Shown piece after piece: positions 49,055 to 59,709 of a DNA stretch of 64,000 bases (position 1 is the stretch's first letter; each line of letters begins with the position of its first letter). The stretch spans positions 1 to 64,000 of the forward strand of contig JAEXJM010000044.1 of the NCBI GenBank assembly GCA_023449275.1. Direction: 5' to 3'. Source of the stretch: Pseudomonadota bacterium. GTDB lineage: Bacteria > Pseudomonadota > Gammaproteobacteria > Burkholderiales > Burkholderiaceae_D. The notes under the pieces were generated by a model. That model had not been told where the DNA came from. It searched no databases and saw only the letters and a program-made list of their open reading frames with translations. The position numbers and the translations under genes are program-made.

Positions 49055-49947
49055 TGACGATGCCTGCCAGTTTTGATGATTGGATGCGCGATGTCCAGTC
49101 AACAATGGAAAAGACGCTCACCAATTTTCTGCCGAAAGGTGAACTTGCATCTTCTTTCCTGCACGAATCAATGCGATATGCCGTTCTGGATGGTGGAAAA
49201 CGCATTCGTCCATTACTTGTTTTCGCAACCGGCAGGCTTTTTGATGCCGAGCAGGCGACATTGGCCCGAGCTGCTGCAGCTGTTGAAATGATTCATGCCT
49301 ATTCACTCGTCCATGACGATATGCCCTGTATGGACAATGACGTGCTGAGAAGGGGAAAACCGACCGTTCATGTCGAATTCGGAGAAGCAACGGCACTGCT
49401 GGCAGGCGATGCCCTGCAGGCACAGGCATTTATTGTCCTGTCGAATCAGAAATGCGATCCCGTCCTGACGGTTGAAATGTTGCGTCTTCTGTCCGACGCA
49501 GCTGGTGCGGCCGGTATGTGTGGCGGTCAGGCAATCGATTTGTCCAGTGTCGGAAAATCCCTTACTGTTGAACAACTCGAAAACATGCATCGTCTCAAGA
49601 CAGGTGCACTTTTGACCGCTTCCATTTTCCTCGGCGCCTATAGCTCGAAAATCCCGACGGAACAGGAAAAAAATGCCTTAAACGCCTATGCCAGAGCCAT
49701 TGGTCTCGCTTTTCAGGTCGTTGACGATATTCTGGATGTGACAGCAGATTCTGCCGATTTGGGCAAAACAGCCGGTAAAGATGACGCGAACCACAAACCA
49801 ACTTACGTTTCTCTTCTTGGATTGGAAAAATCCCGGCAATTGGCTGAAAAATTGCGGAAGGATGCTTACATGGCTCTTTCCATTTTTGATAAAAAAGCGG
49901 ATTATCTCCGTCAACTGGCTGATCTGGTTGTACGCAGAAAGAAATAA
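49054..49947 (+). CDS. ispA: Farnesyl diphosphate synthase (polyprenyl synthetase)
   Basis: The 297-residue enzyme condenses isopentenyl and allylic diphosphates to farnesyl diphosphate. The first aspartate-rich motif is [19 protein letters not shown] and the second is [33 protein letters not shown] is the IPP-binding region. It overlaps xseB by one base and dxs by one base (TAATG), linking exo-VII and isoprenoid genes in one coupled unit. Confidence 0.94.
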   Translation: MTMPASFDDWMRDVQSTMEKTLTNFLPKGELASSFLHESMRYAVLDGGKRIRPLLVFATGRLFDAEQATLARAAAAVEMIHAYSLVHDDMPCMDNDVLRRGKPTVHVEFGEATALLAGDALQAQAFIVLSNQKCDPVLTVEMLRLLSDAAGAAGMCGGQAIDLSSVGKSLTVEQLENMHRLKTGALLTASIFLGAYSSKIPTEQEKNALNAYARAIGLAFQVVDDILDVTADSADLGKTAGKDDANHKPTYVSLLGLEKSRQLAEKLRKDAYMALSIFDKKADYLRQLADLVVRRKK

Positions 49948-51806
49948 TGAAGTTGCTCAATACGATTAACAGTCCTGCTGATTTAAAGCGATTGCAGCCA
50001 TCGCAATTGCCGCTTCTGGCAGATGAATTGCGGGATTACATCATTCAATCTGTTTCACGGACAGGAGGACATTTGTCCTCCAATCTGGGTACTGTTGAAC
50101 TGGCTATCGCCCTTCATTATATTTTTGATACCCCTGACGACAGACTGATCTGGGATGTCGGACACCAGAGTTATGCCCACAAGATCCTGACAGGCCGTAA
50201 AGACCGGATGAATTCGCTTCGCCAGTTAAACGGCCTTTCCGGATTTCCCAAACGGGAGGAAAGTGAGTACGATTCTTTTGGTACCGCCCACTCCTCGACT
50301 TCTATTTCCGCTGCGCTGGGAATGGCTCTGGCAGCCAGACTGAAAAACGAAAATACCTACTCGATTGCCGTTATCGGAGATGGGGCTATCACAGGAGGCA
50401 TGGCTTTCGAGGCCATGAACAATGTCGGTGTTTATGACGATATCAATCTGCTGGTAATCCTGAATGATAACGATATGTCGATTTCACCGCCTGTCGGTGC
50501 ACTGAACCGTTATTTTGCCAGGCTGATGTCAGGAAAATTCTATGCGGCAGCCAAAAACGTCGGCAAGACTGTTCTGCCAGCTCCCATGCGGCATATTGCC
50601 CGGAAATTCGAGGAACATGCCAAGAGCATGATCGCACCGGCAACCCTGTTTGAAGAATTCGGATTCAACTATATCGGACCGATCGATGGACATGACCTTG
50701 AGGCACTGATACCTACCTTGCAGAACCTGAAAGAAAGAAAGGGTCCCCAGTTCCTGCACATTGTGACGAAAAAAGGTCATGGGTACAAACTGGCAGAAGC
50801 CGATCCCATTCTTTATCACGGTCTGGGTAAATTCTGTCCTGAAGAAGGCATCAAACCGGCTATGGCCTCCAAACCAACCTATGCCGATATCTTTGGCGAC
50901 TGGCTTTGTGATATGGCTGTTGAAGACAAAAACCTGGTAGGCATTACCCCGGCCATGAAAGAAGGTTCGGGAATGGTCCAGTTTGCGACAGACTATCCGG
51001 ATCGCTTCTTCGATGTCGGTATCGCCGAACAACACGCGGTCACTTTCGCTGCCGGACTGGCCTGTGAGGGTCTGAAACCTGTCGTAGCCATTTATTCGAC
51101 TTTTCTTCAAAGGGCATACGACCAGCTCATTCATGATGTCGCCCTCCAGAATCTGGACGTAACCTTCGCACTGGATCGATCAGGTCTTGTAGGCGCTGAT
51201 GGAGCGACACATGCCGGCAATTACGATATGGCCTATCTGCGCTGCATCCCCAATATGGTCATTATGGCTCCATCCAGTGAAAATGAAGCCCGACAAATGC
51301 TCACAACAGCCTATCTTCACAATGGCCCTGCCGCCGTGCGATATCCACGAGGTGCAGGAATCGGTATACCGGTGGAAAAAACACTGTCTCCCATTCCACT
51401 CGGAAAAGCTGAAGTCGTGCGTAAAGGCAAAAACATCGCCATTCTGGCTTTCGGCACCATGGTCAATCCGGCTCTGGCCGCCGGAGAAGAGTTGAACGCG
51501 ACTGTTGTCAATATGAAATTCATCAAGCCGATCGACAGGGCACTGATTCTGGAAATGGCAAAAACCCATTCCTGCCTGGTTACTGTCGAGGAAGGAACCA
51601 TTCATGGTGGCGCAGGATCTGCCGTCATGGAAATCCTGGCTGAAGAAAAAATCACCCGCCCGGTATTGTTGCTGGGGTTACCAGACAAATTCATCGATCA
51701 CGGTGATGTCGGACAGTTGCATGCCATGCACAAATTGGATAAACATGGCATCATTGCATCCATTGTCGAACGTTTTGGAAAGAATGACGATTCCGTTAAA
51801 AAATAA
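49947..51806 (+). CDS. dxs: 1-deoxy-D-xylulose-5-phosphate synthase
   Basis: The first enzyme of the MEP isoprenoid pathway joins pyruvate and glyceraldehyde 3-phosphate with thiamine diphosphate. Motifs are [36 protein letters not shown] (TPP-binding), [18 protein letters not shown] (catalytic Glu), and [15 protein letters not shown]. Its 619 residues are normal. It is coupled to ispA, so synthesis of the C5 unit and prenyl elongation are co-expressed. Confidence 0.96.
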   Translation: MKLLNTINSPADLKRLQPSQLPLLADELRDYIIQSVSRTGGHLSSNLGTVELAIALHYIFDTPDDRLIWDVGHQSYAHKILTGRKDRMNSLRQLNGLSGFPKREESEYDSFGTAHSSTSISAALGMALAARLKNENTYSIAVIGDGAITGGMAFEAMNNVGVYDDINLLVILNDNDMSISPPVGALNRYFARLMSGKFYAAAKNVGKTVLPAPMRHIARKFEEHAKSMIAPATLFEEFGFNYIGPIDGHDLEALIPTLQNLKERKGPQFLHIVTKKGHGYKLAEADPILYHGLGKFCPEEGIKPAMASKPTYADIFGDWLCDMAVEDKNLVGITPAMKEGSGMVQFATDYPDRFFDVGIAEQHAVTFAAGLACEGLKPVVAIYSTFLQRAYDQLIHDVALQNLDVTFALDRSGLVGADGATHAGNYDMAYLRCIPNMVIMAPSSENEARQMLTTAYLHNGPAAVRYPRGAGIGIPVEKTLSPIPLGKAEVVRKGKNIAILAFGTMVNPALAAGEELNATVVNMKFIKPIDRALILEMAKTHSCLVTVEEGTIHGGAGSAVMEILAEEKITRPVLLLGLPDKFIDHGDVGQLHAMHKLDKHGIIASIVERFGKNDDSVKK

Positions 51807-51950
51807 ATCGCCAATTTTTGTTCCTTTCCTGTACCGACCGCCGTTTTTTAAGGTTTAATAATGAATTTCCGAGATTCTCACTCTTTTGAATGTAACTGGG
51901 ATGACTGCTCAAACATTCACACAACCATAACCAGTTCATCGGCACCCAAA

Positions 51951-52763
51951 ATGAATGCAGACGATAACTTTTCCATTCCGGATGTACAAAATACTCTGGA
52001 CACAAGACACATAGCCATACAAAGGGTTGGTGTCAAAGGCGTTCGCCATCCACTCAGAATACAGACAAGGGACGGCATCCAGTCTTCTGTCGGTACCTGG
52101 AACATGTATGTGCATCTTCCTGAACAGAAAAAGGGCACACATATGTCGCGTTTCATGGCCCTGCTGGAAGAATTCACGAGTTCCGATTCAAAACCCCTGA
52201 ATATCGACATTTTCAGCAGCCTGATCCGAAACATGCTGGAATTGCTCGACGCTGAATCCGGCCGTATCGAACTGTCTTTTCCCTTTTTCATTACCAAGGC
52301 GGCTCCTGTTTCAGGTGTCAAAAGCCTGATGGATTATGAAGTGGGCCTGATCGGGGAAATGAAAAATGGTGCGATCGAAATCGCGCAGAAAGTGCTTGTT
52401 CCTGTAACAAGCCTGTGTCCGTGTTCCAAGGAAATTTCAGCGTATGGCGCTCATAATCAGCGCTCGCACATTACCGTCAAGGCCATTATCAAGGATGATC
52501 TGCCGATTGAAGATCTGATTTCGAAAATCGAAGCGCAAGCTTCCTGCGAGTTGTTTGGCCTGTTGAAACGTCCTGATGAAAAATACGTGACCGAACATGC
52601 TTACGACAACCCGAAATTTGTGGAAGACCTCGTCCGGGATGTGGCAGGGATGTTGAATGCCGATGCACGGATACTGGCTTATTCATTGGAAGCGGAAAAC
52701 TTTGAATCCATCCATAACCATTCCGCTTACGCTTGCATCGAATTCGACAAACGAAAACAATAA
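51951..52763 (+). CDS. folE2: GTP cyclohydrolase FolE2 (type IB)
   Basis: FolE2 makes 7,8-dihydroneopterin triphosphate from GTP for folate (and queuosine) synthesis. Motifs are [35 protein letters not shown], and the conserved Cys in [20 protein letters not shown]. Starting at ATG 51951 gives 270 residues and the family-like N-terminus. An upstream ATG at 51861, preceded by AAGG, would add 30 residues not resembling the family; which start is used is open. FolE2 can work without zinc, unlike FolE. Confidence 0.92.
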   Translation: MNADDNFSIPDVQNTLDTRHIAIQRVGVKGVRHPLRIQTRDGIQSSVGTWNMYVHLPEQKKGTHMSRFMALLEEFTSSDSKPLNIDIFSSLIRNMLELLDAESGRIELSFPFFITKAAPVSGVKSLMDYEVGLIGEMKNGAIEIAQKVLVPVTSLCPCSKEISAYGAHNQRSHITVKAIIKDDLPIEDLISKIEAQASCELFGLLKRPDEKYVTEHAYDNPKFVEDLVRDVAGMLNADARILAYSLEAENFESIHNHSAYACIEFDKRKQ

Positions 52764-52765
52764 TT

Positions 52766-53305
52766 TTATTTTATCCAGAAAATATCCGTCTGATCCGCCA
52801 TTTTATTGGCGGCACGTGCATAGACAAAAAAAAGGTCAGACATACGATTGAGGTACTGGCAAAGAACAGGGGAGATATTTTCCTGTTTCCCCAGTGCCAC
52901 AACAGTACGTTCGGCACGCCTGCAAACACTCCTGGCAAGATGGCATAAAGCGGCTGTCCTGGTTCCTCCCGGCAATATGAAGTCACGAAGAGGTGGCAAG
53001 CTACCGTTATATTCTTCCACCAGCTTTTCAATGACAAGAAGCTTTTCTTCCGTCATCAATGCTGTCGTAACCATAGCCAATTCCCCTCCGATATTGAACA
53101 ACTCGTTTTGAATGGCTTGCAATTCCTGTCTCATTTTTTCCGGCAGACCTTCACTGATGAGCAGACCGATGACCGAATTCAGTTCATCCACCTCACCTAT
53201 GGCAGTGATTCTGGCACTATCCTTCCATACACGACTGCCATCGGCAAGACCCGTCAGTCCCTGATCACCTGAACGAGTGACAATTCTTGATATGCGATTT
53301 TTCAC
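52766..53305 (-). CDS. Cob(I)yrinic acid a,c-diamide adenosyltransferase, PduO type
   Basis: The enzyme transfers the adenosyl group of ATP to cob(I)alamin. PduO-type hallmarks are SRIVTRSGDQGLTGLADGSR (ATP-binding N-terminus), VCRRAERTVVALG and QYLNRMSDLFFVYAR. The GTG at 53305 follows AAGG by 11 bases and gives 179 residues; the frame is open farther upstream, but those residues are hydrophobic and not family-like. It is convergent with folE2 (2 bases between stops) and diverges from pyrC. It implies use of adenosylcobalamin. Confidence 0.9.
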   Translation of the reverse strand: MKNRISRIVTRSGDQGLTGLADGSRVWKDSARITAIGEVDELNSVIGLLISEGLPEKMRQELQAIQNELFNIGGELAMVTTALMTEEKLLVIEKLVEEYNGSLPPLRDFILPGGTRTAALCHLARSVCRRAERTVVALGKQENISPVLCQYLNRMSDLFFVYARAANKMADQTDIFWIK

Positions 53306-53390
53306 TTTGACGAAAACCTTGCAAAAAAAAATGAATGAAGCGGAGTAAATACAATAAAATAAAAGTTTCAAGGAGCCAAGACTTACCACT

Positions 53391-54437
53391 ATGCCAGAAT
53401 CCGACATGCAAACTTTGACAATCATTCAACCAGACGATTGGCATCTTCATCTGAGAGATGGAGATGTATTGAAATCAACTGTTCCCCAGGCTGCCCGACA
53501 ATTTCACCGTGCCATCATTATGCCAAACCTGCGACCGCCGGTTACGACAACAGAGCAGGCTTTCGAATACCGCAAGAGAATTCTGGACGCTTTGCCTGAA
53601 AACAGTGAGTTCGAACCACTCATGACGCTTTATCTGACCGATAACACAAGTCCGGAAGAAATCAAAAAAGCCAGAGAAAGCGGATTCATACACGGTGTCA
53701 AACTGTATCCTGCAGGAGCGACGACCAATTCTGATGCAGGTGTCACTTCACTGGACAACTGTATGGCGACGCTCGAGGAGATGCAAAAACAGGGTATTCC
53801 ATTATTGATGCATGGGGAAGTGACTGACCCTTCAGTCGATATTTTCGACCGGGAAGCCGTTTTCATCGAAAAGGTTCTGATCCCGCTTCGAAACAAACTG
53901 CCTGACCTTAAAATCGTATTTGAACACATTACCACCAAGGAAGCCGCACAATACGTCGCTACGGCTGAAGGGTACATCGGGGCTACCGTAACTGCCCATC
54001 ACCTTCTTTTCAATCGAAACAGCCTCTTTCAGGGCGGTATAAGGCCACATTACTATTGTCTTCCCATATTGAAGAGAGAAGAAAACAGACAAGCCCTCCT
54101 GAAAGCTGTTTCAACGGAAAACAGACGCTTCTTTATGGGAACAGATTCAGCTCCCCATGCGCAAGGCGCAAAAGAAAGTGCTTGCGGCTGTGCAGGCTGT
54201 TACACGGCACTGCACGCTATTGAACTTTATGTTCAGGCTTTTGATGAGATCGGCGCACTGGACAAAATAGAATGGTTTACCAGCATCAACGGACCCAAAT
54301 TCTATAACCAGAACGTCAACCGGAACAAGATTACTCTGATCAAAAAAGAATGGTCGATTCCTCAGGATCTGCCTTTTGGCGAAAACAGGGTAATCCCTCT
54401 CATGGCTGGTGAAACCCTGAACTGGCAGTTGAAATAA
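53391..54437 (+). CDS. pyrC: Dihydroorotase PyrC (class II)
   Basis: The protein cyclises carbamoyl-aspartate in pyrimidine synthesis. The 348 residues equal the E. coli length. Metal-site motifs are PDDWHLHLRDGD (HxH), the carbamylated Lys in VKLYPAGATTNS, LLMHGEVTD, FEHITTKEA, and FMGTDSAPH with the catalytic Asp. CGCAGCY matches the conserved Cys cluster of the type. AGGAG lies 15 bases upstream of ATG 53391; ATG 53406 is an alternative start. Confidence 0.95.
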   Translation: MPESDMQTLTIIQPDDWHLHLRDGDVLKSTVPQAARQFHRAIIMPNLRPPVTTTEQAFEYRKRILDALPENSEFEPLMTLYLTDNTSPEEIKKARESGFIHGVKLYPAGATTNSDAGVTSLDNCMATLEEMQKQGIPLLMHGEVTDPSVDIFDREAVFIEKVLIPLRNKLPDLKIVFEHITTKEAAQYVATAEGYIGATVTAHHLLFNRNSLFQGGIRPHYYCLPILKREENRQALLKAVSTENRRFFMGTDSAPHAQGAKESACGCAGCYTALHAIELYVQAFDEIGALDKIEWFTSINGPKFYNQNVNRNKITLIKKEWSIPQDLPFGENRVIPLMAGETLNWQLK

Positions 54438-54467
54438 AAAAAACCGCGCTTAAAGCGCGGTTTTTTT
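54437..54467. terminator. Bidirectional terminator between pyrC and the malic enzyme gene
   Basis: A 14-bp perfect stem (AAAAAAACCGCGCT at 54437-54450, complement at 54454-54467) with a 3-base loop starts at the last base of the pyrC stop and lies 9 bases from the convergent malic enzyme stop. Confidence 0.93.
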
Positions 54468-54476
54468 ATGCAATCA

Positions 54477-55769
54477 TTACTTGTTAACGAACTCTTTCAG
54501 TTTTTCCCGATATGCATCCATATCAGCAATCGGTGCACGCGCCACACCTGAATCCATAGCTGCCTGAGCCACAGCAGGAGCGACAACCCACAACAGACGT
54601 GGATCGAACTGGAACGGCAACAGATAATCACGGCCAAAACTGTATTTTTTGCCATACATCGCCACGATTTCATCAGGGCATTCCATTTCAGCCAGACTTG
54701 CAATGGCACGAACGGCTGCCAGTTCCATTTCACGATTGATGGTCTTCGCCCGACAATCCAGAGCACCTCTGAAAAGATATGGGAAACACATGGAATTGTT
54801 GATCTGGTTCGGATAGTCGGAACGACCCGTGCCCACGATAACATCATCACGAGTGGCATGTGCGACTTCCGGCAGAATTTCAGGAATCGGATTGGCCATG
54901 GCAAAGATGATCGGGTCTTTTGCCATTTTCAGTACCATTTCCGGTTTCAGAACATTGCCTGCAGACAGTCCCAGGAAAATATCCGTATCCGGAATGACAT
55001 CCATCAGGGTACGTTTGTCAGTATCCTGGGCATATTTTTCCTTTTCCGGATCCATCAGTTCCTTACGGCCTTTATATACCACACCTTCGATGTCGGTAAC
55101 CCAGATATTTTCGACAGGGAATCCCAAATCGACCAGCAGTTCCAGGCAACCCAAAGCACCTGCACCTGCACCTGATACAACCATTTTGCAATTCTTGATA
55201 TCCTTGCCGACGACTTTCAGCGCATTCAGAACAGCTGCTCCGACAATGACAGCCGTACCATGCTGGTCATCATGAAATACAGGAATGTTCATTCTCTCGC
55301 GCAGTGTTCTTTCAATATAAAAACATTCCGGAGCACGAATATCTTCCAGATTGATACCACCGAATGTCGGTTCCAGAGAAGCAATAATGTCGCACAGTTT
55401 TTCCGGATTCAACTCATCGATTTCGAGATCGAATACGTTGATACCTGCAAACTTTTTGAAAAGAACGCCTTTTCCTTCCATGACAGGTTTGGCTGCCTGT
55501 GCTCCGATATTCCCCAATCCAAGAACAGCCGTTCCATTGGAGATAACAGCAACCAGATTGCCCTTGGTTGTATAGGTATAGGCGTCTTCTGCGTTGGCGT
55601 GAATTTCTTCACAAGCACATGCTACGCCGGGGGTATAAGCGAGAGCCAGTTCATTCTGGTCTCTGACCTGTTTGGTTGGTTCAACACTGATCTTTCCCGG
55701 AATGGGAAAGCGGTGGAAGGCGAGTGCATTTTTTTTAAGCAGCTCTTTTTTTTGATCTTGCGAATTCAT
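54477..55769 (-). CDS. Malic enzyme, short form (MaeB-like without PTA domain)
   Basis: The enzyme oxidatively decarboxylates malate to pyruvate. The N-terminal malic domain (LALAYTPGVACACEEI, with catalytic Tyr) is followed by FHDDQHGTAVIVGAAVLNAL and the Rossmann site VSGAGAGALGCLELL. It has 430 residues. The catalytic half resembles MaeB, but MaeB proteins carry a C-terminal phosphotransacetylase-like domain (~330 residues), which is absent; the stop is clean and a terminator follows at once. It may be a genuine short-form enzyme. NAD or NADP use was not determined. Confidence 0.9.
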   Translation of the reverse strand: MNSQDQKKELLKKNALAFHRFPIPGKISVEPTKQVRDQNELALAYTPGVACACEEIHANAEDAYTYTTKGNLVAVISNGTAVLGLGNIGAQAAKPVMEGKGVLFKKFAGINVFDLEIDELNPEKLCDIIASLEPTFGGINLEDIRAPECFYIERTLRERMNIPVFHDDQHGTAVIVGAAVLNALKVVGKDIKNCKMVVSGAGAGALGCLELLVDLGFPVENIWVTDIEGVVYKGRKELMDPEKEKYAQDTDKRTLMDVIPDTDIFLGLSAGNVLKPEMVLKMAKDPIIFAMANPIPEILPEVAHATRDDVIVGTGRSDYPNQINNSMCFPYLFRGALDCRAKTINREMELAAVRAIASLAEMECPDEIVAMYGKKYSFGRDYLLPFQFDPRLLWVVAPAVAQAAMDSGVARAPIADMDAYREKLKEFVNK

Positions 55770-56260
55770 TTGTCTTGTCTTCTCAAATTAAAAGGCTATG
55801 TAAACAGACACCATTCTAGCAGATGAACACTTAAAGCAAAAATCGTTTGTCTGGAGATGGTGAAATGGTCTTATTTAATAAGTATTTATATATATACGTA
55901 GGAATAATAGAATTTCATATCTATGTGAATAAGTAGTATAATTCTTTTAGAATCAATATGTTACAAAAATTAAACTCTCTGGATAAGTGAAGTATATATT
56001 TTGTATATTTTTTTTGCCTTTTTTTTGTGCAAGGTTGTACCCAAAAGGCTCACAACTTATCAACAATCTTGTTAACATATTTTATTCTTTTTTTGTTGGT
56101 TTTTAGAACATTAGTAAAATTAAATATTCCTCAACTTTCGAATAAAAGAAAAAACGATCTAAAATATCTTTTTTCAGATTCTTGAATTTCCTTTCTTCTT
56201 TTTCGATGTTTCACGTGAAACATTCAGAATTCCCAGTCCAGAATGGCTGATTAAAAAGTT
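55770..56260. other. Candidate chromosomal replication origin (oriC)
   Basis: This 491-base stretch has no gene, is strikingly AT-rich (notably 55871-55975 and 55990-56035), and lies directly before mnmG, where E. coli oriC also lies. DnaA-box-like 9-mers are TTATTCACA on the minus strand (55924-55932, full match to TTATNCACA), TTATCCAGA on the minus strand (55978-55986, one mismatch), and TTATCAACA on the plus strand (56057-56065, one mismatch). A perfect parS lies at its right edge. dnaA is not in the window. Confidence 0.65.
56207..56222. other. parS: parS centromere site
   Basis: TGTTTCACGTGAAACA is a perfect 16-bp palindrome and matches the ParB-binding consensus TGTTNCACGTGAAACA. It sits 38 bases before mnmG, 2.7 kb from the parA-parB pair encoded in the same window. 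I found no second perfect copy here; other CACGTG cores fail in the flanks. Confidence 0.92.
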
Positions 56261-58180
56261 ATGCTTTATTCGATTCAATTTGATGTCATAGTAGTTGGTG
56301 GTGGTCATGCCGGAACAGAAGCCGCACTTGTTTCAGCAAGAATGGGAATGAAAACCTTATTGATCACTCATAATTTTGAAACTCTCGGTCAGTTGTCTTG
56401 TAATCCTTCCATTGGTGGTATTGGTAAAAGCCATCTTGTTAAAGAAGTGGATGCAATGGGAGGTGCTATGGCATTGGCGACAGATAAAGCCGGTATCCAA
56501 TTCAGAATACTGAATTCTTCCAAAGGACCAGCCGTCAGGGCGACACGTGCGCAGATTGATCGTGTCATTTATCGGCAGACTATTCGTTATCAGCTTGAAA
56601 ATCAGAGAAACCTGCTTTTGTTTCAGCAGCAGGTAGATGACCTGATTCTGAAAGGTGAAAAAGTTGTCGGAGTTAAAACGCAGGGAGGAGTCGAGTTTCA
56701 TGCTTCTTCTGTTATTTTGACAGCAGGTACTTTTATTGATGGAAAAATTTTTATTGGCTTGAATTCCTATCCAGGTGGACGTGCAGGGGATGTCCCTGCA
56801 CTCGCTCTGTCGCATTCTCTTAAAGAACTGAATTTGCCTCAAGGACGTTTGAAAACAGGGACGCCTCCTCGAATAGACGGTAATACGATCAATTTTTCTG
56901 CTATGAAAAAACAGCTGGGAGATTTTGATCCTGTTCCAGTGTTTTCGCTGCGTGGAAATGCTTCCATGCATCCGGAACAATTGCCGTGCTGGATAACCCA
57001 TACCAATACCAGAACACATGATATTATCCGGGCCGGGCTTGATAAAAGTCCTCTTTTTACTGGAGTTATCGAAGGTGTCGGCCCACGTTATTGTCCATCC
57101 ATCGAGGACAAGATTCATCGTTTTTCTGACAGGAATTCCCACCAGATTTTTCTGGAACCTGAAGGAGTCAAAACGAATGAATATTATCCAAACGGTATTT
57201 CGACGAGCTTGTCGTTCGAAACTCAAATCGATCTTGTGAGGACTATCCATGGTTTGGAAAATGCCCATATTCTGAGACCAGGTTATGCAATAGAATATGA
57301 TTTTTATGACCCTCGTTGTCTCAAATCTTCTCTGGAAACACGACAGGTAAAAGGTCTTTTCTTTGCAGGACAGATCAATGGGACGACAGGGTATGAAGAA
57401 GCCGCCGCTCAAGGTTTGCTGGCCGGTATCAATGCCTCGTTGTATGTACAGGAAAAAGAACCATGGGTACCCAAACGCAGTGAAGCATATATGGGCGTCA
57501 TGGTGGATGATCTGATCACACAGGGGGTTCAGGAACCTTATCGCATGTTTACCAGTCGGGCCGAGTACAGATTGAGCCTGCGTGAAGATAATGCCGATAT
57601 ACGCCTGACGGAAACAGGTTACAAACTGGGTTGTGTGTCTCTCGAACAGTGGATCGATTTTGAACGGAAGCGGGAGCGGATTGCACGTGAAATCGAAAGG
57701 ATGAAATCGACTTGGGTTCACCCTTCGATGTTAAGTTCCCAAGAAGCGGAAAGGGTTATCGGCAAGGAAATCGAGCGGGAATATTCACTGGCTGATTTGA
57801 TGAAACGCCCTGATGTGGATTACGACAAGCTGGTGAGCCTCACTTCAAAAGAAGGAAAAAATTGGGCGCCGAAAGAAGAACTGGATGAAAAAGTCAAAGA
57901 GCAGGTCGAAATCCAGATCAAATATGCCGGGTATATTGAACGGCAGACTCGTGAAGTCAGGAGACAGCAATATTATGAAAATTTGCGTTTGCCAGAGAAT
58001 ATGAATTATTCGGAAGTCAGTGCACTGTCGATCGAAGTAAGACAAAAGCTGGATAAACAGAAACCTGAAACGCTCGGTCAGGCATCGCGTATTTCAGGTG
58101 TTACGCCTGCCGCCATTTCCCTTTTACTGATTTATCTGAAAAAGCAGGGTTTGATTGATTTTGCCGAATTGGAGGCCTGA
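56261..58180 (+). CDS. mnmG: tRNA uridine-5-carboxymethylaminomethyl modification enzyme MnmG (GidA)
   Basis: With MnmE this FAD protein modifies the wobble uridine of several tRNAs. The FAD-binding start is [20 protein letters not shown], followed by [20 protein letters not shown] and [36 protein letters not shown] and [18 protein letters not shown] are the family signatures. At 639 residues it is full length. It is the first gene right of the origin candidate and heads mnmG-rsmG-parA-parB on the presumed leading strand. Confidence 0.96.
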   Translation: MLYSIQFDVIVVGGGHAGTEAALVSARMGMKTLLITHNFETLGQLSCNPSIGGIGKSHLVKEVDAMGGAMALATDKAGIQFRILNSSKGPAVRATRAQIDRVIYRQTIRYQLENQRNLLLFQQQVDDLILKGEKVVGVKTQGGVEFHASSVILTAGTFIDGKIFIGLNSYPGGRAGDVPALALSHSLKELNLPQGRLKTGTPPRIDGNTINFSAMKKQLGDFDPVPVFSLRGNASMHPEQLPCWITHTNTRTHDIIRAGLDKSPLFTGVIEGVGPRYCPSIEDKIHRFSDRNSHQIFLEPEGVKTNEYYPNGISTSLSFETQIDLVRTIHGLENAHILRPGYAIEYDFYDPRCLKSSLETRQVKGLFFAGQINGTTGYEEAAAQGLLAGINASLYVQEKEPWVPKRSEAYMGVMVDDLITQGVQEPYRMFTSRAEYRLSLREDNADIRLTETGYKLGCVSLEQWIDFERKRERIAREIERMKSTWVHPSMLSSQEAERVIGKEIEREYSLADLMKRPDVDYDKLVSLTSKEGKNWAPKEELDEKVKEQVEIQIKYAGYIERQTREVRRQQYYENLRLPENMNYSEVSALSIEVRQKLDKQKPETLGQASRISGVTPAAISLLLIYLKKQGLIDFAELEA

Positions 58181-58187
58181 TCGCTCT

Positions 58188-58850
58188 ATGTATAAAAAAC
58201 AGAAAGGTCTGACTGATTGGGATGATATCCGTACGAACCTGATAGATGGCATTATCGGGTTGAAAATAAGGCTGGATAATGATCAGGTAAAAAAACTGAT
58301 GGAATATCTGGAACTGCTGAATAAATGGAATTCCACCTATAATTTAACAGCTGTCAGAAACCCGGAAGCAATGCTGACTTACCATTTGCTGGATTCGCTT
58401 GCTGTCGTTCCGTTTTTGACTGACGTGAAGAACCTGCTGGATGTCGGGTCAGGTGGAGGGTTGCCGGGGTTGATCCTGGCTATAGTCTATCCTGGAATGA
58501 AAGTGTCGTTGATCGATATCGTGCACAAGAAGACGGCTTTTCTGAATCAGGTAAAAATTGAGCTTGGTCTGGAAAATGTGACGGTTTATACCGGCAGGGT
58601 GGAAGAGCTGGAAGTAAATGAACCATTTGATGGAATCATTTCCCGCGCTTTTGCCAGTCTGAATGATTTTGTAAGCCTGTCCAGTCAACTGTTATCTGAA
58701 GATGGTCTTTTTTATGCCATGAAAGGATTGATTCCGGGTGATGAAATCAGTAACCTTGAATCTGGCTGGACTGTGAAACATATTGAAGTCTTGAAAGTAC
58801 CGCGGCTTGATGCACAAAGGCATCTTCTTTTTATTGATAGAAAGAAATGA
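58188..58850 (+). CDS. rsmG: 16S rRNA (guanine-527-N7)-methyltransferase RsmG (GidB)
   Basis: The SAM enzyme methylates G527 of 16S rRNA; its loss gives low-level streptomycin resistance in several bacteria. Motifs are KWNSTYNLTAVRNPEAML, LLDVGSGGGLPGLILAI (SAM-binding) and ISRAFASLNDFV. ATG 58188, after GGAGG in the mnmG end, gives 220 residues; an upstream start at 58155 would overlap mnmG. It lies 8 bases after the mnmG stop. Confidence 0.94.
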   Translation: MYKKQKGLTDWDDIRTNLIDGIIGLKIRLDNDQVKKLMEYLELLNKWNSTYNLTAVRNPEAMLTYHLLDSLAVVPFLTDVKNLLDVGSGGGLPGLILAIVYPGMKVSLIDIVHKKTAFLNQVKIELGLENVTVYTGRVEELEVNEPFDGIISRAFASLNDFVSLSSQLLSEDGLFYAMKGLIPGDEISNLESGWTVKHIEVLKVPRLDAQRHLLFIDRKK

Positions 58851-58906
58851 TTGCCGAGTGACCTCAGTACGCACACCGATAACTGTTTCTTTATAGAGCT
58901 AAGCTT

Positions 58907-59680
58907 ATGGCCACTATATTTTGCGTCGCCAATCAAAAGGGTGGGGTCGGAAAGACGACCACAACTGTCAATCTGGCAGCGGGTCTCGCACGTTTGAACC
59001 AGAGAGTGCTTCTGGTTGATCTGGATCCCCAGGGCAATGCGACAATGGGAAGTGGCATCCAGAAATCGGAACTGGAAACCTCTGTTTATCAGGTTCTTCT
59101 GGGTTTGGACGATATTGAGACTGCATGTGTGCGTTCGTCAACGGGCGCTTACGATTTATTGCCGTCGAACAGAGACCTTGCTGGTGCCGAGGTTGAAATG
59201 GTCGATATCGAACGTCGGGAAAAGCGCCTGAAAGAAGCTCTGGATGTTATTGAAGACCGATACGATTACATTCTGATAGATTGTCCACCAGCCCTGTCTC
59301 TTTTGACACTGAATGCATTCTGTTCCGCAAATGGTGTCATCATACCGATGCAATGTGAGTATTATGCTCTGGAAGGTTTATCCGATCTGGTCAATACCAT
59401 CAAGCATGTGCATGCCAATCTGAATCGCAATCTGAAGATTATCGGTTTGTTGAGAGTCATGTTCGACAAACGGGCCACGCTTTCACAACATGTTTCCGAA
59501 CAATTGGAAAATCATTTTGGGGACAGAGTCTTCAAAACGGTAATTCCGCGAAACATCCGTTTGGCTGAAGCACCGTCTTATGGTATGCCAGGGATCGATT
59601 TCGATCCTTCTTCCAGAGGAGCGCAGGCCTATCTTTCCTTTGCCGAGGAAATGCTGGGATGGCTTAAAAGCCAGAAGTGA
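58907..59680 (+). CDS. parA: Chromosome partitioning ATPase ParA (Soj)
   Basis: This 257-residue deviant Walker ATPase moves origin regions with ParB. The motif KGGVGKTTTTVNLAAG is intact, as are LLVDLDPQGNATMG and the YILIDCPPALSLLT region (Walker B). The short N-terminus, lacking a helix-turn-helix domain, is the chromosomal Soj type rather than the large plasmid type. It follows rsmG by 56 bases and is adjacent to parB, with the parS site 2.7 kb upstream. Confidence 0.95.
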   Translation: MATIFCVANQKGGVGKTTTTVNLAAGLARLNQRVLLVDLDPQGNATMGSGIQKSELETSVYQVLLGLDDIETACVRSSTGAYDLLPSNRDLAGAEVEMVDIERREKRLKEALDVIEDRYDYILIDCPPALSLLTLNAFCSANGVIIPMQCEYYALEGLSDLVNTIKHVHANLNRNLKIIGLLRVMFDKRATLSQHVSEQLENHFGDRVFKTVIPRNIRLAEAPSYGMPGIDFDPSSRGAQAYLSFAEEMLGWLKSQK

Positions 59681-59709
59681 ATTTCTTAAATGACGATACA
59701 GGCGAAAAA

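Noticed and set aside
56357..57721. A 454-codon open frame on the minus strand inside mnmG
   Set aside because: It is antisense to mnmG, and the translation is rich in Phe, Ile, His and Arg with no recognisable domain. It is a shadow of the mnmG codon pattern.
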